Below are positions 52,195 through 60,857 of a DNA stretch of 64,000 bases, in pieces (within the stretch, counting starts at the first letter, position 1; every line of letters starts with the position of its first letter). Source of the stretch: Akkermansiaceae bacterium (GTDB lineage Bacteria > Verrucomicrobiota > Verrucomicrobiia > Verrucomicrobiales > Akkermansiaceae). Position numbers and translations under genes: made by a program. The stretch covers positions 62,001 to 126,000 of the forward strand of contig CAIZNN010000212.1 of the NCBI GenBank assembly GCA_903934285.1, read 5' to 3'. The notes beneath the pieces were generated by a model. The model was not told where the DNA came from. It saw only the letters and a program-made list of their open reading frames with translations, and made no database searches.

Positions 52195-53658
52195 TCACCG
52201 CCCCGCAAGCAGCGCTTCTAACAAGTCGTCCAGTGCCACGCTGGCGATGGCCGAGGCGCGGTCGCTGATGGCAAAGGGCAGGATGAGTTCGCGGCCGAGA
52301 AGCAGCGAGCCACAGCTATAGACCACATTGGGCACGTAGCCTTCGCGTTCGTTGCCCTCGGCCGACAACAGCGGCGTGCGCAAGCGCCCGATGACTTGGG
52401 TGGGATCCTCCAGATCCAGCAGTGCGGCACCAATGCAATACTTGCGCATGGGCCCGACGCCGTGAGTGATAACGAGCCAACCGGCTTCCGTTTCGATAGG
52501 TGAGCCACAGTTGCCGATTTTCACTGCCTCCCACATTTCCGCCGGCCGCAGGATGAGTTGCGGGTCATTCCAATGGTGCGGACTGTCGGAAAACATGATG
52601 AAGAGGTTCTCATCATCCTGCCGCGACAGCATCGCGTAGCGGCCACCGATGCGCCGCGGAAACAGCGCCATGCCTTTGTTTTGCACTGCGCTGCCATTCA
52701 AGGTGAGGATGCGGAAATGGAGGAAATCCTCCGTCTCGATGAGCTGGGGCAGAATCACCCGGCCGTTGTAGGCGGTGTAGGTCGCGTAATACATCAGCGC
52801 CCCATCGTCCTCGACGAAGCGCACGAAGCGGGCGTCTTCGATGCCGTTGGTTTCGTTAGACGAGACCGGGAAGATGATGCGTTCGCTCATGGCGAGTTCT
52901 TCCGGAAACAACAACTCGTAGTTGGAGTCGGCCAGCCACTGCAAACACTCGAGCGTGCGGCGCAGGTCGCGCGAGACCGGGTGGGTGCCGTGCAGCACCA
53001 GGCTCAGGCTTTTGTTCAAGTCGTCACGGGTGAAACTCTCGGCCAGCGGGGCCATCACGATGACCACGTCGGCGTCGTTAAAACCCATCTCGCGCAACTT
53101 GATGATGAAGCGTTTCTTGTTGTAACTGGGATTAAGGATAATCTCGGGCTCGGTGACAAAGCGCGAGACCGGCTCAATCGTGATCTGGCTATCTGGCCCG
53201 ATAAGTCCGGCGCGGAATTCAATCGACGAAATGTGCCCCTCGCCGGTGGCGCGCAGACTCATGATGAAGCGCAGGCCGCCGGCCGGCACGCCGCTCTGGT
53301 CGGGATGGGGCACGATGGAGGGATTGAAAATGGCGGCGGATTCCAAGGCGTATTCGCCGGAGAACAGCGCCCCGATGAGCAACTGCCGTTCGTGCGAAAG
53401 CGGCCGCTGCGTGAACACATAATGTTGCACTTTCTCGTAGTGCGCTTGCAGCAGCGAGTTGATGTCGAAATGCCGTTCATCAAACTCCTGACAGACGCTC
53501 CTGAGCTCGCGGGCGACCTCTTCCTCGGTGAGGGCCAGGGCGCGACCGATCGTGGTGGTTACACGATGGGTTTCCGCCGGGATGAAGGGACGGATGATGA
53601 CCCGCGTGCACTCGGGCAGGAGAGTCAACTCGTGGCGGCGGAGGCGGATAGGTTTCAT
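52195..53658 (-). CDS. GH130-family glycoside phosphorylase/hydrolase
   Basis: 487 residues. An N-terminal helical extension (1-~95) precedes a five-blade propeller with ESAAIFNPSIVPHPDQSG, RFVEDDGALMYYATYTAY, GPMRKYCIGAALLDLEDPTQVIGRLRTPLL and EGYVPNVVYSCGSLLLG, the standard GH130 landmarks. Members phosphorolyse or hydrolyse mannosides. The long N-terminal part and size fit the larger GH130 subgroup. Its ATG shares a base with the upstream GT gene stop (TGATG), so the two act together. Confidence 0.9.
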   Translation of the reverse strand: MKPIRLRRHELTLLPECTRVIIRPFIPAETHRVTTTIGRALALTEEEVARELRSVCQEFDERHFDINSLLQAHYEKVQHYVFTQRPLSHERQLLIGALFSGEYALESAAIFNPSIVPHPDQSGVPAGGLRFIMSLRATGEGHISSIEFRAGLIGPDSQITIEPVSRFVTEPEIILNPSYNKKRFIIKLREMGFNDADVVIVMAPLAESFTRDDLNKSLSLVLHGTHPVSRDLRRTLECLQWLADSNYELLFPEELAMSERIIFPVSSNETNGIEDARFVRFVEDDGALMYYATYTAYNGRVILPQLIETEDFLHFRILTLNGSAVQNKGMALFPRRIGGRYAMLSRQDDENLFIMFSDSPHHWNDPQLILRPAEMWEAVKIGNCGSPIETEAGWLVITHGVGPMRKYCIGAALLDLEDPTQVIGRLRTPLLSAEGNEREGYVPNVVYSCGSLLLGRELILPFAISDRASAIASVALDDLLEALLAGR

Positions 53659-55967
53659 CAGGTGGGAAGGGGTGGGGGGGTGATCAAATGCTCGGCAAAG
53701 GCCATTTCGGCAAGGGCGAGATGGAACGCCAGCGTGGATTCCGCGCCTTGGTTCTCATTCACCCGCTCCGGGTGCAGGCCATCGCAACAGCCACCGGTGC
53801 TGGAATCGTAGAGCGGCAGCCCAAGATCGTTGCGCCCCAGAAACCATTCAAAGGCACGCCGGGCCTTGCGCGGCCAGGTCGGATTCTGCGTCGCGCGAAA
53901 CGCTTCGAGGCAGGCCGCAACCATCGCTTGTGCCTCCAGCGGCTGCTGGTCAAAGTAGGCCCGCGCCCCGTCGCGATGATAGAACCCGTCACTGCCAACC
54001 GGCCGGAAATGGCCGGCCTGGGTCTTCTGAATTGACGCCAGCCAGCGCAGCGACTTCAGCCCGATGGACAGCGCTTCGCCGTGCCCCAGCCACCGGCCAC
54101 TGAGGATCAACGCCTGGCACAGGCGGGCGTTGTCATACGTCACCTTGGGTTCAAACCATGGCCAGGTTTCCGTGGCGCAATTGCGCCACAGCGCCACGAG
54201 CCGCTCGGTCAAGGACTCGCGCATGGCGAGCGCCTTCGCTGCGCCGGGAAAGCGCTGCAAATATTCATGGATGCCCAGCAAGGTGAAGCTCCACGCCCGG
54301 GGCGAGGTGAGCAACGCCACCGCCGACAGCCCGTGCTCAAAGAGCTGGATGGCGAGCTTGCGGTGGCCCTCATTGTGCGAGCGCCCGACCCCGGTGCCGG
54401 TGGCCCACAGCGCGCGGCCATGACAGTCCTGACTGCCGACCTCACCCAGCCACTGGTGGCCGTGACTCATGAAATTGCGGAAGCGGCCGGTTTCGGCATT
54501 GAAGGCCGCGGCGAGGAAGGCGAGGTAGCGGGTGGCCAAGGCGTCGAGGTTTTCCGCGGGCAGCGGATCGCCGAGTTCATCCAGCAGCGTGCACAGGATG
54601 TAGGCGCGGGCATTATCATCCGTGCAATAGCCTTCGTGAAAATTCGGCACATTGAAAATCGCGTGCTGGAAGATGCCGGTGCCGTCAGTCATGCGCACCA
54701 GGTGGTCGAGGCGCACCGGCGGCAACTGATAGGGCCGGCCGCCCAGCGTCCACCCCGCAAAGGCCGCGCGCGGCGTGGCCCGCCGGTCGGCGCGGGCATG
54801 CTGGAACGCTCCCAGATAGCGCTGCGCCACCACCGGCCAGATCATGTCGCGCCCCAGCACGTACGCTTGCTGGCGCATGCGCTCCATGCGCGGGGCATCC
54901 TCGAGCAAGCTGCACACCGCCTTGGCAATGGCGTGAGCATCTCTGAACGGCACCAACACCCCGCGCTCGTCGGCCAACAACTCCTGTGCGTGCCAATACG
55001 GCGTGGACACCACCACCTTGCCCGCACCGAAAACATAGGCCAGGGTGCCCGAGGTGATCTGCGCCTCGTTCAGATAGGGCGTCAGATAAATGTCGGTCGC
55101 CCCGATGAACTGCTTGAGGTCATCCGCCGAGAAAAAGCGGTTGTAAAAAATCACGTGTCCGCGCACCTGGCGATCCTCGGCGAGGCGTTCCAGGCTCAAG
55201 CGATAGCGCTCGCCTTCCCGCGCCAACAGCTGCGGATGGGTGGCACCCAACACCAGATACACCACGTTCGGGTGCTGCCGCACGATCTCCGGCAGAGCCT
55301 CAATGACATGCTCAATGCCCTTGCCCGGACTGAGCAAACCGAAGGTGAGCAGCACCTTGCTCCCGCCCACCCCAAACTGCCCCTTGTAATACCCCGACTC
55401 AATGAACCCGAAATCCGGAATCCCGTGCGGAATGATGTCCACCTTAGCCGCCGCCACCCCGTAAGTGTCGCGCAAAATCTCCGCCCCCTTGCGCGCCATC
55501 ACCACCAGGCGGTCACTGCGCTCCACCAACTCGCCCATCACCTGCCGTTGCGCCGCATTGGGTTGGCTCAAAATCGTGTGCAACGTGGTCACCACCGGCA
55601 TGCGCAGCTCCTTGAGCAGCGCCAGCAAATGGCTGCCCGCCGGACCACCGTAAATCCCGAACTCATGCTGCACACTGAGCACGTCCGCATTGTTGAAATT
55701 GAGAAAATCCGCCGCCCGCCGGTAATAATCCAAGTCTTTTTCCAGCACTTCAAAGTGCACCCGCGGCGGGTACGCATACCCCTCCGCACGATCATTGACC
55801 GCTCCCACAAAACAATCCGAGTCGGGTGCCGCACACGCCACCGCCTCACACAGGTCATGCGTGAAGGTGGCTATCCCGCACAGCCGCGGCAGGTAATTAC
55901 CCAGAAAGGCGATGCGTGGCAGCGCATCGGAACGACTCGACGCCCATCCCCTCTCCCTCTGCTTCAT
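53658..55967 (-). CDS. two-domain protein: GT4 glycosyltransferase fused to a helical (six-hairpin-like) glycosidase-like domain
   Basis: 769 residues. About 1-400 is a GT-B fold GT4 enzyme: FLGNYLPRLCGIATFTHDLC, VDIIPHGIPDFG, TFGLLSPGKGIEHVIEALPE, and the donor-site region DIYLTPYLNEAQITSGTLAY. About 410-769 is all-helical with repeated short hairpins (YCTDDNARAYILCTLLDELG; HGRALWATGTGVGRSHNEGH), like (alpha/alpha)6 glycosidases. Coupled by TGATG to the GH130 gene. A role in making and trimming a mannose-containing oligosaccharide is inferred. Starts 100 nt from the divergent tmRNA. Confidence 0.85.
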   Translation of the reverse strand: MKQRERGWASSRSDALPRIAFLGNYLPRLCGIATFTHDLCEAVACAAPDSDCFVGAVNDRAEGYAYPPRVHFEVLEKDLDYYRRAADFLNFNNADVLSVQHEFGIYGGPAGSHLLALLKELRMPVVTTLHTILSQPNAAQRQVMGELVERSDRLVVMARKGAEILRDTYGVAAAKVDIIPHGIPDFGFIESGYYKGQFGVGGSKVLLTFGLLSPGKGIEHVIEALPEIVRQHPNVVYLVLGATHPQLLAREGERYRLSLERLAEDRQVRGHVIFYNRFFSADDLKQFIGATDIYLTPYLNEAQITSGTLAYVFGAGKVVVSTPYWHAQELLADERGVLVPFRDAHAIAKAVCSLLEDAPRMERMRQQAYVLGRDMIWPVVAQRYLGAFQHARADRRATPRAAFAGWTLGGRPYQLPPVRLDHLVRMTDGTGIFQHAIFNVPNFHEGYCTDDNARAYILCTLLDELGDPLPAENLDALATRYLAFLAAAFNAETGRFRNFMSHGHQWLGEVGSQDCHGRALWATGTGVGRSHNEGHRKLAIQLFEHGLSAVALLTSPRAWSFTLLGIHEYLQRFPGAAKALAMRESLTERLVALWRNCATETWPWFEPKVTYDNARLCQALILSGRWLGHGEALSIGLKSLRWLASIQKTQAGHFRPVGSDGFYHRDGARAYFDQQPLEAQAMVAACLEAFRATQNPTWPRKARRAFEWFLGRNDLGLPLYDSSTGGCCDGLHPERVNENQGAESTLAFHLALAEMAFAEHLITPPPLPT

Positions 55968-56066
55968 ACCGTAACCTAGATCCGCTCAGGGCCTAAGCCA
56001 AGCCATTTTTAAAAATTTATCCTTGCATCGCCCGCCGCCCCGTGCATCCTTCTGCCCTCTGGCACA

Positions 56067-56420
56067 GGGGGCGTTCTGGTTTCGACGGGATGTCTGATGC
56101 GCTGGCTGCACGTGGAGGTTGATCGGCTGGCCTCCTTAAAAGCCGCTCAAAACAAACAAATGCAAACTCTAACGAGCTCGCACTGGCTGCTTAATTGACA
56201 GTCACGTCTGAACCCTGACGCCTGCTGGGGGGGATGGCGACACCTTAGCAGGCTGGGCGGAAGCCGGGTAACCGGGCCTCTTGCCGAGATCCAACAGGTT
56301 CCTAGGATCAGCAACGCCGCGTGAGGGCCCAGCCTGTCCGAAATCCCAGACCTCATGCTAAACGTGTAGATGCCTGTGTTGATGGCGTTTCGGACAGGGG
56401 TTCGACTCCCCTCGCCTCCA
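56067..56420 (+). ncRNA. ssrA: transfer-messenger RNA
   Basis: The 5' acceptor strand GGGGGCG followed by TTCTGGTTTCGACGGG, and the 3' end GGTTCGACTCCCC-TCGCCTCC-A, pair as a tRNA-like domain. The reading frame resumes at GCA 56162 and encodes the tag ANSNELALAA before TAA at 56192-56194. CCA is not encoded. Length 354 nt. Rescues stalled ribosomes with SmpB (not in this window). Confidence 0.95.
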
Positions 56421-56729
56421 CTGCCTGAGTTTCAATGAGTTGCAAAGCTCAGAGGCCTGTCCTATACCTCTGCTTATAGCACGCCGGAACAAACGGATGA
56501 TCCACCAAGCATCGGCGTGGCACGCAATCAAATCACCGCCCGCTGCCGGACATCTTCCAGAATGGCTACCAGTTGGGCTATGATATGTAGGCCCGTTGGG
56601 CCATTGGAAGACCCCCTGCCACGCCAGCGCGGGATCAGTAAGATGCGGGCGAAGTCCGGCCAGACGCTGAGGCGTCCGGCGCAGCCGCCACATGTCGATG
56701 AGGACGGTGCTATCGGCAATCACTCGCAT
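56421..56729 (-). pseudogene. degenerate PIN-domain toxin (vapC-like)
   Basis: Starts MRVIADSTVLIDMWRL, the PIN opening with the first acidic residue (D6) and D12. After LAWQGVF the frame no longer follows PIN proteins; plausible pieces appear in another frame (HIIAQLVAILEDVRQRAV) and then GGDLIACHADAWW. The open frame runs on into the tmRNA 3' end. Likely frameshifted and inactive. Overlaps the antitoxin gene by 10 nt as expected for vapBC. Confidence 0.65.
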
Positions 56730-56989
56730 GAGGACCAGGCGGGAGGAAGCGGGCGATTCATTTCTTTCTCGAACTGATCAAACTCGTCATCGGTCAGGTC
56801 GGGAAGTGCGGCGGCGGCGGCGAGTGTGGCATCGAAATCAAAATTCGTGAACGCCGCCCACTGCGACGACGGACGGTCTTGGCAGAGGGCTTTCAGCCCG
56901 GTGGTGACCAGCGTTGGCCAATCGTGAATGTTAGTAGCCTTCTCCGCTTGGCGCAGCAGGGCTTCATCGATGGTCAATGTCACGCTCAT
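56720..56989 (-). CDS. VapB-type antitoxin (type II toxin-antitoxin)
   Basis: 89 residues: an N-terminal ribbon-helix-like MSVTLTIDEALLRQAEKATN, a central helix (TLVTTGLKALCQD) and an acidic tail (DLTDDEFDQFEKEMNRPLPP) typical of toxin-binding ends. The cognate PIN toxin downstream appears broken, so the antitoxin may be an orphan. Confidence 0.7.
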   Translation of the reverse strand: MSVTLTIDEALLRQAEKATNIHDWPTLVTTGLKALCQDRPSSQWAAFTNFDFDATLAAAAALPDLTDDEFDQFEKEMNRPLPPAWSSCE

Positions 56990-57009
56990 GGGGGAAAGCT
57001 ATAGGATCA

Positions 57010-57130
57010 CATGGAATTATGCAAGCATCCCGCCAATTCCTTCATGCCCTGGTGGATTTCCGTTTCCAGTTTGCCGAGGGATTTAAGAATCCCCCTCGGC
57101 TTGCGGTGAGCGACCTCCTCGTGGACGAGG
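57010..57130 (-). pseudogene. fragment resembling the C-terminus of a type I N-6 DNA methylase (HsdM)
   Basis: The minus strand reads VHEEVAHRKPRGILKSLGKL then ETEIHQGMKELAGCL before a stop, like the helical C-termini of HsdM/N-6 methylases ('L..LE.EI..GM.EL..ML'). Upstream the frame breaks. Only a tail is left. Low certainty because the motif is short. Confidence 0.35.
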
Positions 57131-57374
57131 CGGGTAGGACGGGATGACTTCGACCGCCTGCTTGAGGAAGAACACTAACAGATCGCACCAGTTCACTCAA
57201 AACAGATGAAATGGCTCTGGGCACCCGCGCCGATTTCACTACCGAGTTCTTGACAAGCAGCCGCGGGCGGCCAGGCTAACAGCATCGGCGATGCCATCTA
57301 TGAAATCCGCCGATCCCGCCACCTTCCAGCCTTCGCCGGAGTCTCGTGCCGCCAACAATTCATCGCAGTCAATC
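57131..57374. other. intergenic remainder before the lipoprotein gene
   Basis: No gene or clear regulatory motif recognised. The frame of the downstream lipoprotein is open from 57291 (MPSMKSADPATFQPSPESRA), but this part lacks signal-peptide or domain features. Confidence 0.35.
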
Positions 57375-60300
57375 ATGGCAGTTCATTCCTATCAAACCAC
57401 CAGCAAATCTCCCAGTCCGGCGGGTTCCCCCCACTCCTTGGGGTTGTGGACCCTTGGCTTTACCCGGCATCTGGTGGTGGGTTTGCTCGCGCTGCTGGCG
57501 TCCTGCAAGGAATCCACAAAGGGAACCGCCGCCGGGGGCGGGGAAACCGCAAACACCCCTGCTGGCGAGGTCGCGCCCCTCGATCAGACAACCCTCACCC
57601 GGGTTGCGAACGCCTGGGGAATCGTCCATTTGAATGACGGCACCCACCGGCAGGGGATTGTGATCCAGACCGGGCAATCGACGGGCGGTAGGTATGACTA
57701 TGTGGTTCTCGCGGCGGCCCCCGACAGCGAAAAGCGGATCGATTTCGCGATGGGCTCGGCAAAAGCCGAGTTTTCCACCGCTGTGAGGCAGGGGCGGCTG
57801 AAAAACGGTCTTGGCCTGTTCGGCTTCAGCTCGACCGTGAGGCTGGCTGGGTTCAAACGCCACGCCGCCGCGCCCGGCATTGAACTTCATGCCATCCGGC
57901 TGTCGCCAAGTGGCCCGCAGGCCGCGTCGGAGGCGAAGGTGCTGCGGGAGCAGCTGGACCAGAAACTGCAGGAAAAGAATCAAGAGTTGCGGGCGGAAGC
58001 CGAGCAGCGGCGCGCGAGCCCTCGAACCGCAAGCGGGGCGCGGCAACCAAGATCACCCCGGATGACCGAGATTTTCGACCAGGCGGACCGCCTCAAGGCC
58101 CAATTGAATTTTGCCAGTCAGTCCATAGCCGCCGCCGAGACCGCTGCGGGCAGCACGGTCGAGAAACTCAGCGGTTCCCAGGCGGCATGGGAAAACACCG
58201 TCCTCGTCGGGCAGGATCTGAGGGTTTTCGCCATCCGCCATGGTGGCCAGTGGGTGAAAATCGATGAGGCTCTCGATTCCGTCCCGGCCTGCCCCAAGGG
58301 AGTGAAGCTCATGATCACCGGCACCAACTCATCGGTGCAGTTGACGTGCTTGCTCAAGTGGGAAATTCCGCCTGCGTCGGCGTCGTTTTCGCTGGTGGCG
58401 GCCACCACCCACGAACTCGAATCGCAGGCGGGCGGCACGCTGGAGGAGCGCCTCACCAAGGTGGCGGCGGAAGCGTTCCGGCCGTCCGGATCCAACCTGG
58501 AAATCACGAAGAGCCTGACCTGGAGCGGCGCGCCAACCACCCTTTGGATCAGGGTCATGGACGGCGCGACTCCGGGCCAGCCCCTCATTGATGAGGCGAT
58601 CTCGCTCGAATATGACAACTCGTTCGTCGCCAAATGGGTCAAGCCGCCGTCGCCGTTGATCGAGATTCCGCAAGGCAGGACGGACACGCCCGAAGATCTG
58701 GTGAAGGACCGCGCCATAATCGAAACCGGCGGGACGGTACTCGACCTAATTTCCACTGCGGACGCGGCATTGCTGCTTGTGCGTACGGATCAGCCGCCGT
58801 TCTGGGCGTCTCTGGATTTGAAGACCGGAACTGTAGGCAAGGTTCCGTGGACTTCGACTTCCGACACGCTGGTCGCCACCCAAGCGGGAAAGACCTACGT
58901 CGCCAACCGCAAGACCAAGGAGGTCGAAATCTGGGACGATGCGTCGTCCAAGCGGGAAACCGTCCGGCTGCTGGCACTCCCGGGGGAGCTCATTTCGCTT
59001 GCCGCCCCCAAACTGGCACCCGGATGTCCGGTGCTGGTTGCCACCAGCCAAACCGCCGCCTTTGTCAATCCAGCCACTTTCAAGGTCACCCCTTGCTGGA
59101 TCGACCTAGCCCCGGTGTTTTCACCAGCGCAGGACAATCGACTAGCCTTGCCGAAATTGGACCCGGCCACGCTGCGGGTGAGAGCAACCTCCGATGGTGC
59201 GATTTACACCCTTTCCGGGATGGACTTGGAAAGCAGCAACAGCACATTGCGTACGGTTTCGATGCATATGACCGGCGGGATTGTGGTCGCGAATGAAACC
59301 GTCGACGGACCGACCTATCTGCCGTCGGTCGGCCGAAATCTGCTGAAGGGTAACTACGGGATAATTCCAGATCAGGGCGGTGGCGATCTTTCGCTTACCG
59401 TGGAGAGACGATATGCGGCATTTCCGGCCCTGCCGGGCTCCATCGAGTTCAAAACCGAGAAAGGCAGGGGCGCCGTCGGCGTCTTGGAATCCGCTCCGTT
59501 CGTGCCGGCCTTCTCCCGGAGGGACGCGGCGGCGGTGCTTGCGTGCGACAGGCGGCTTTATCTGGATACCCGTTGCGAGGTGCTGCTGATCCCGGAGGCG
59601 GCCAAAATCCATCTCCTCCACCTCAAGCTGCCGGAGGTTGCCGCGTTGGTTCCGGATTGCGTTTTCAGCGGTGAAACTGTGGCAATCCCCTTGCCACCCG
59701 GAACCGGTCATCGCGCAACGTCGAGCGGCGGCGACGACGTTGCCATCGCCGGTAAAACGCTGACCTGGCGGGTTCCCGACAAGTTGTCGCGCGTCGCGGC
59801 AACCTTGCAGTTAGACTGGACCGGGGAACTGGGCAGTGCCATGACCCGCAAGATGGATTTTTCGACGCGCCAGGCTCCGCCGCGACCGGTCGTCGTTTCC
59901 GCCGATGGGTCACGGGCCATCGCACTCAACCGCCGGACCTTGATTTCCAACCGGGGAAACTCGCATGGAATTGCCGGCGCGGGCCATGTCCTGCTGGTTT
60001 CCGACGGCGACAAAACCTCCGCTTGGAGTTTGGTGGATGGTCACCGGCTCTGTGAAATTGACCACCGGTTCTTCCAGTGCTTCGGCGATGCGGACCGCCT
60101 CTATGGGCTCGACCGGAATGGCCTGCTTTCGGGCTATGACCTCCGGACCGGCAAGTTGCTCCAGAGCAAGCAATTCGGCAACGCGTCGAATGGCAGCCAG
60201 CAGGGCCTCGTTTACCTCACCACCGGCAGCGCCTCGCGAGGCCCCTTGGTTGCGATCGCGGTGGACCATGACAAGCGCTACTTCGCCCAGATCGACCGCG

Positions 60301-60857
60301 AGACCCTCGCACTCGAACTGCTCGACTTCGGCACTGGAACCCCGCCCCAACCCACGTATCGCCTGCAATCCAATGCCTCGGGCTCGGTTTGCTGGTCGTT
60401 TTCATGCGGAATTTTCCGGCAGGAAGACCGGGTCACGGTGAAACAGTCGAATGGGGCGATTGAGGGCAGCCCCGACGCCTCCGGGCGTTATCTGGTGGAC
60501 CACACAGGCGTGATGGATCTTGGTCGCACACCGTCCGAAAAGCTCCAGGCCAAGGACCTTCCCGGCGCAAGCGCAGGCTCGTCCCTGCTACTCGACCATT
60601 CGGGTCGCTATCTCCTGGTCACGGACTACAATCTCAAAACGGAAAGCAGCAGCGTCTCGGTCCGCAGGCTGGCGGATGGATTCAAGGAGGTTTTTAAGAT
60701 CAACTATGCCGGGCGGGTTACTTCCGGCGGATTTCATCTGATTTCGAGCACCAAGACCCTTGTGACACTGGGGCACCTTGGCAGCGGACATTTCGTCTAT
60801 GATCTCGATTGCGAGGCCATCGAGAGAGAACTCGCGTCCCCGGGACCGACCCCATGA
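57375..60857 (+). CDS. large beta-propeller-like lipoprotein
   Basis: About 1160 residues from 57375 (57291 also possible). The hydrophobic stretch RHLVVGLLALLASC ends in a good lipobox (LASC). Residues ~70-180 contain WGIVHLNDGTHRQGIVIQTG and resemble a degenerate trypsin-like fold. A coiled region (LREQLDQKLQEKNQELRAEA) follows, then propeller-like repeats to the C-terminus (AWSLVDGHRLCEIDH; GYDLRTGKLLQSKQFG; LLLDHSGRYLLVTDYN). No enzyme motif. The stop overlaps the protease start by 4 nt (ATGA), so the two products are probably partners. Confidence 0.65.
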   Translation: MAVHSYQTTSKSPSPAGSPHSLGLWTLGFTRHLVVGLLALLASCKESTKGTAAGGGETANTPAGEVAPLDQTTLTRVANAWGIVHLNDGTHRQGIVIQTGQSTGGRYDYVVLAAAPDSEKRIDFAMGSAKAEFSTAVRQGRLKNGLGLFGFSSTVRLAGFKRHAAAPGIELHAIRLSPSGPQAASEAKVLREQLDQKLQEKNQELRAEAEQRRASPRTASGARQPRSPRMTEIFDQADRLKAQLNFASQSIAAAETAAGSTVEKLSGSQAAWENTVLVGQDLRVFAIRHGGQWVKIDEALDSVPACPKGVKLMITGTNSSVQLTCLLKWEIPPASASFSLVAATTHELESQAGGTLEERLTKVAAEAFRPSGSNLEITKSLTWSGAPTTLWIRVMDGATPGQPLIDEAISLEYDNSFVAKWVKPPSPLIEIPQGRTDTPEDLVKDRAIIETGGTVLDLISTADAALLLVRTDQPPFWASLDLKTGTVGKVPWTSTSDTLVATQAGKTYVANRKTKEVEIWDDASSKRETVRLLALPGELISLAAPKLAPGCPVLVATSQTAAFVNPATFKVTPCWIDLAPVFSPAQDNRLALPKLDPATLRVRATSDGAIYTLSGMDLESSNSTLRTVSMHMTGGIVVANETVDGPTYLPSVGRNLLKGNYGIIPDQGGGDLSLTVERRYAAFPALPGSIEFKTEKGRGAVGVLESAPFVPAFSRRDAAAVLACDRRLYLDTRCEVLLIPEAAKIHLLHLKLPEVAALVPDCVFSGETVAIPLPPGTGHRATSSGGDDVAIAGKTLTWRVPDKLSRVAATLQLDWTGELGSAMTRKMDFSTRQAPPRPVVVSADGSRAIALNRRTLISNRGNSHGIAGAGHVLLVSDGDKTSAWSLVDGHRLCEIDHRFFQCFGDADRLYGLDRNGLLSGYDLRTGKLLQSKQFGNASNGSQQGLVYLTTGSASRGPLVAIAVDHDKRYFAQIDRETLALELLDFGTGTPPQPTYRLQSNASGSVCWSFSCGIFRQEDRVTVKQSNGAIEGSPDASGRYLVDHTGVMDLGRTPSEKLQAKDLPGASAGSSLLLDHSGRYLLVTDYNLKTESSSVSVRRLADGFKEVFKINYAGRVTSGGFHLISSTKTLVTLGHLGSGHFVYDLDCEAIERELASPGPTP

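Noticed and set aside
54081-55979. Long plus-strand open frame (over 600 codons) opposite the GT4 fusion gene
   Set aside because: High-GC antisense shadow; arginine/histidine-rich translation without family features.
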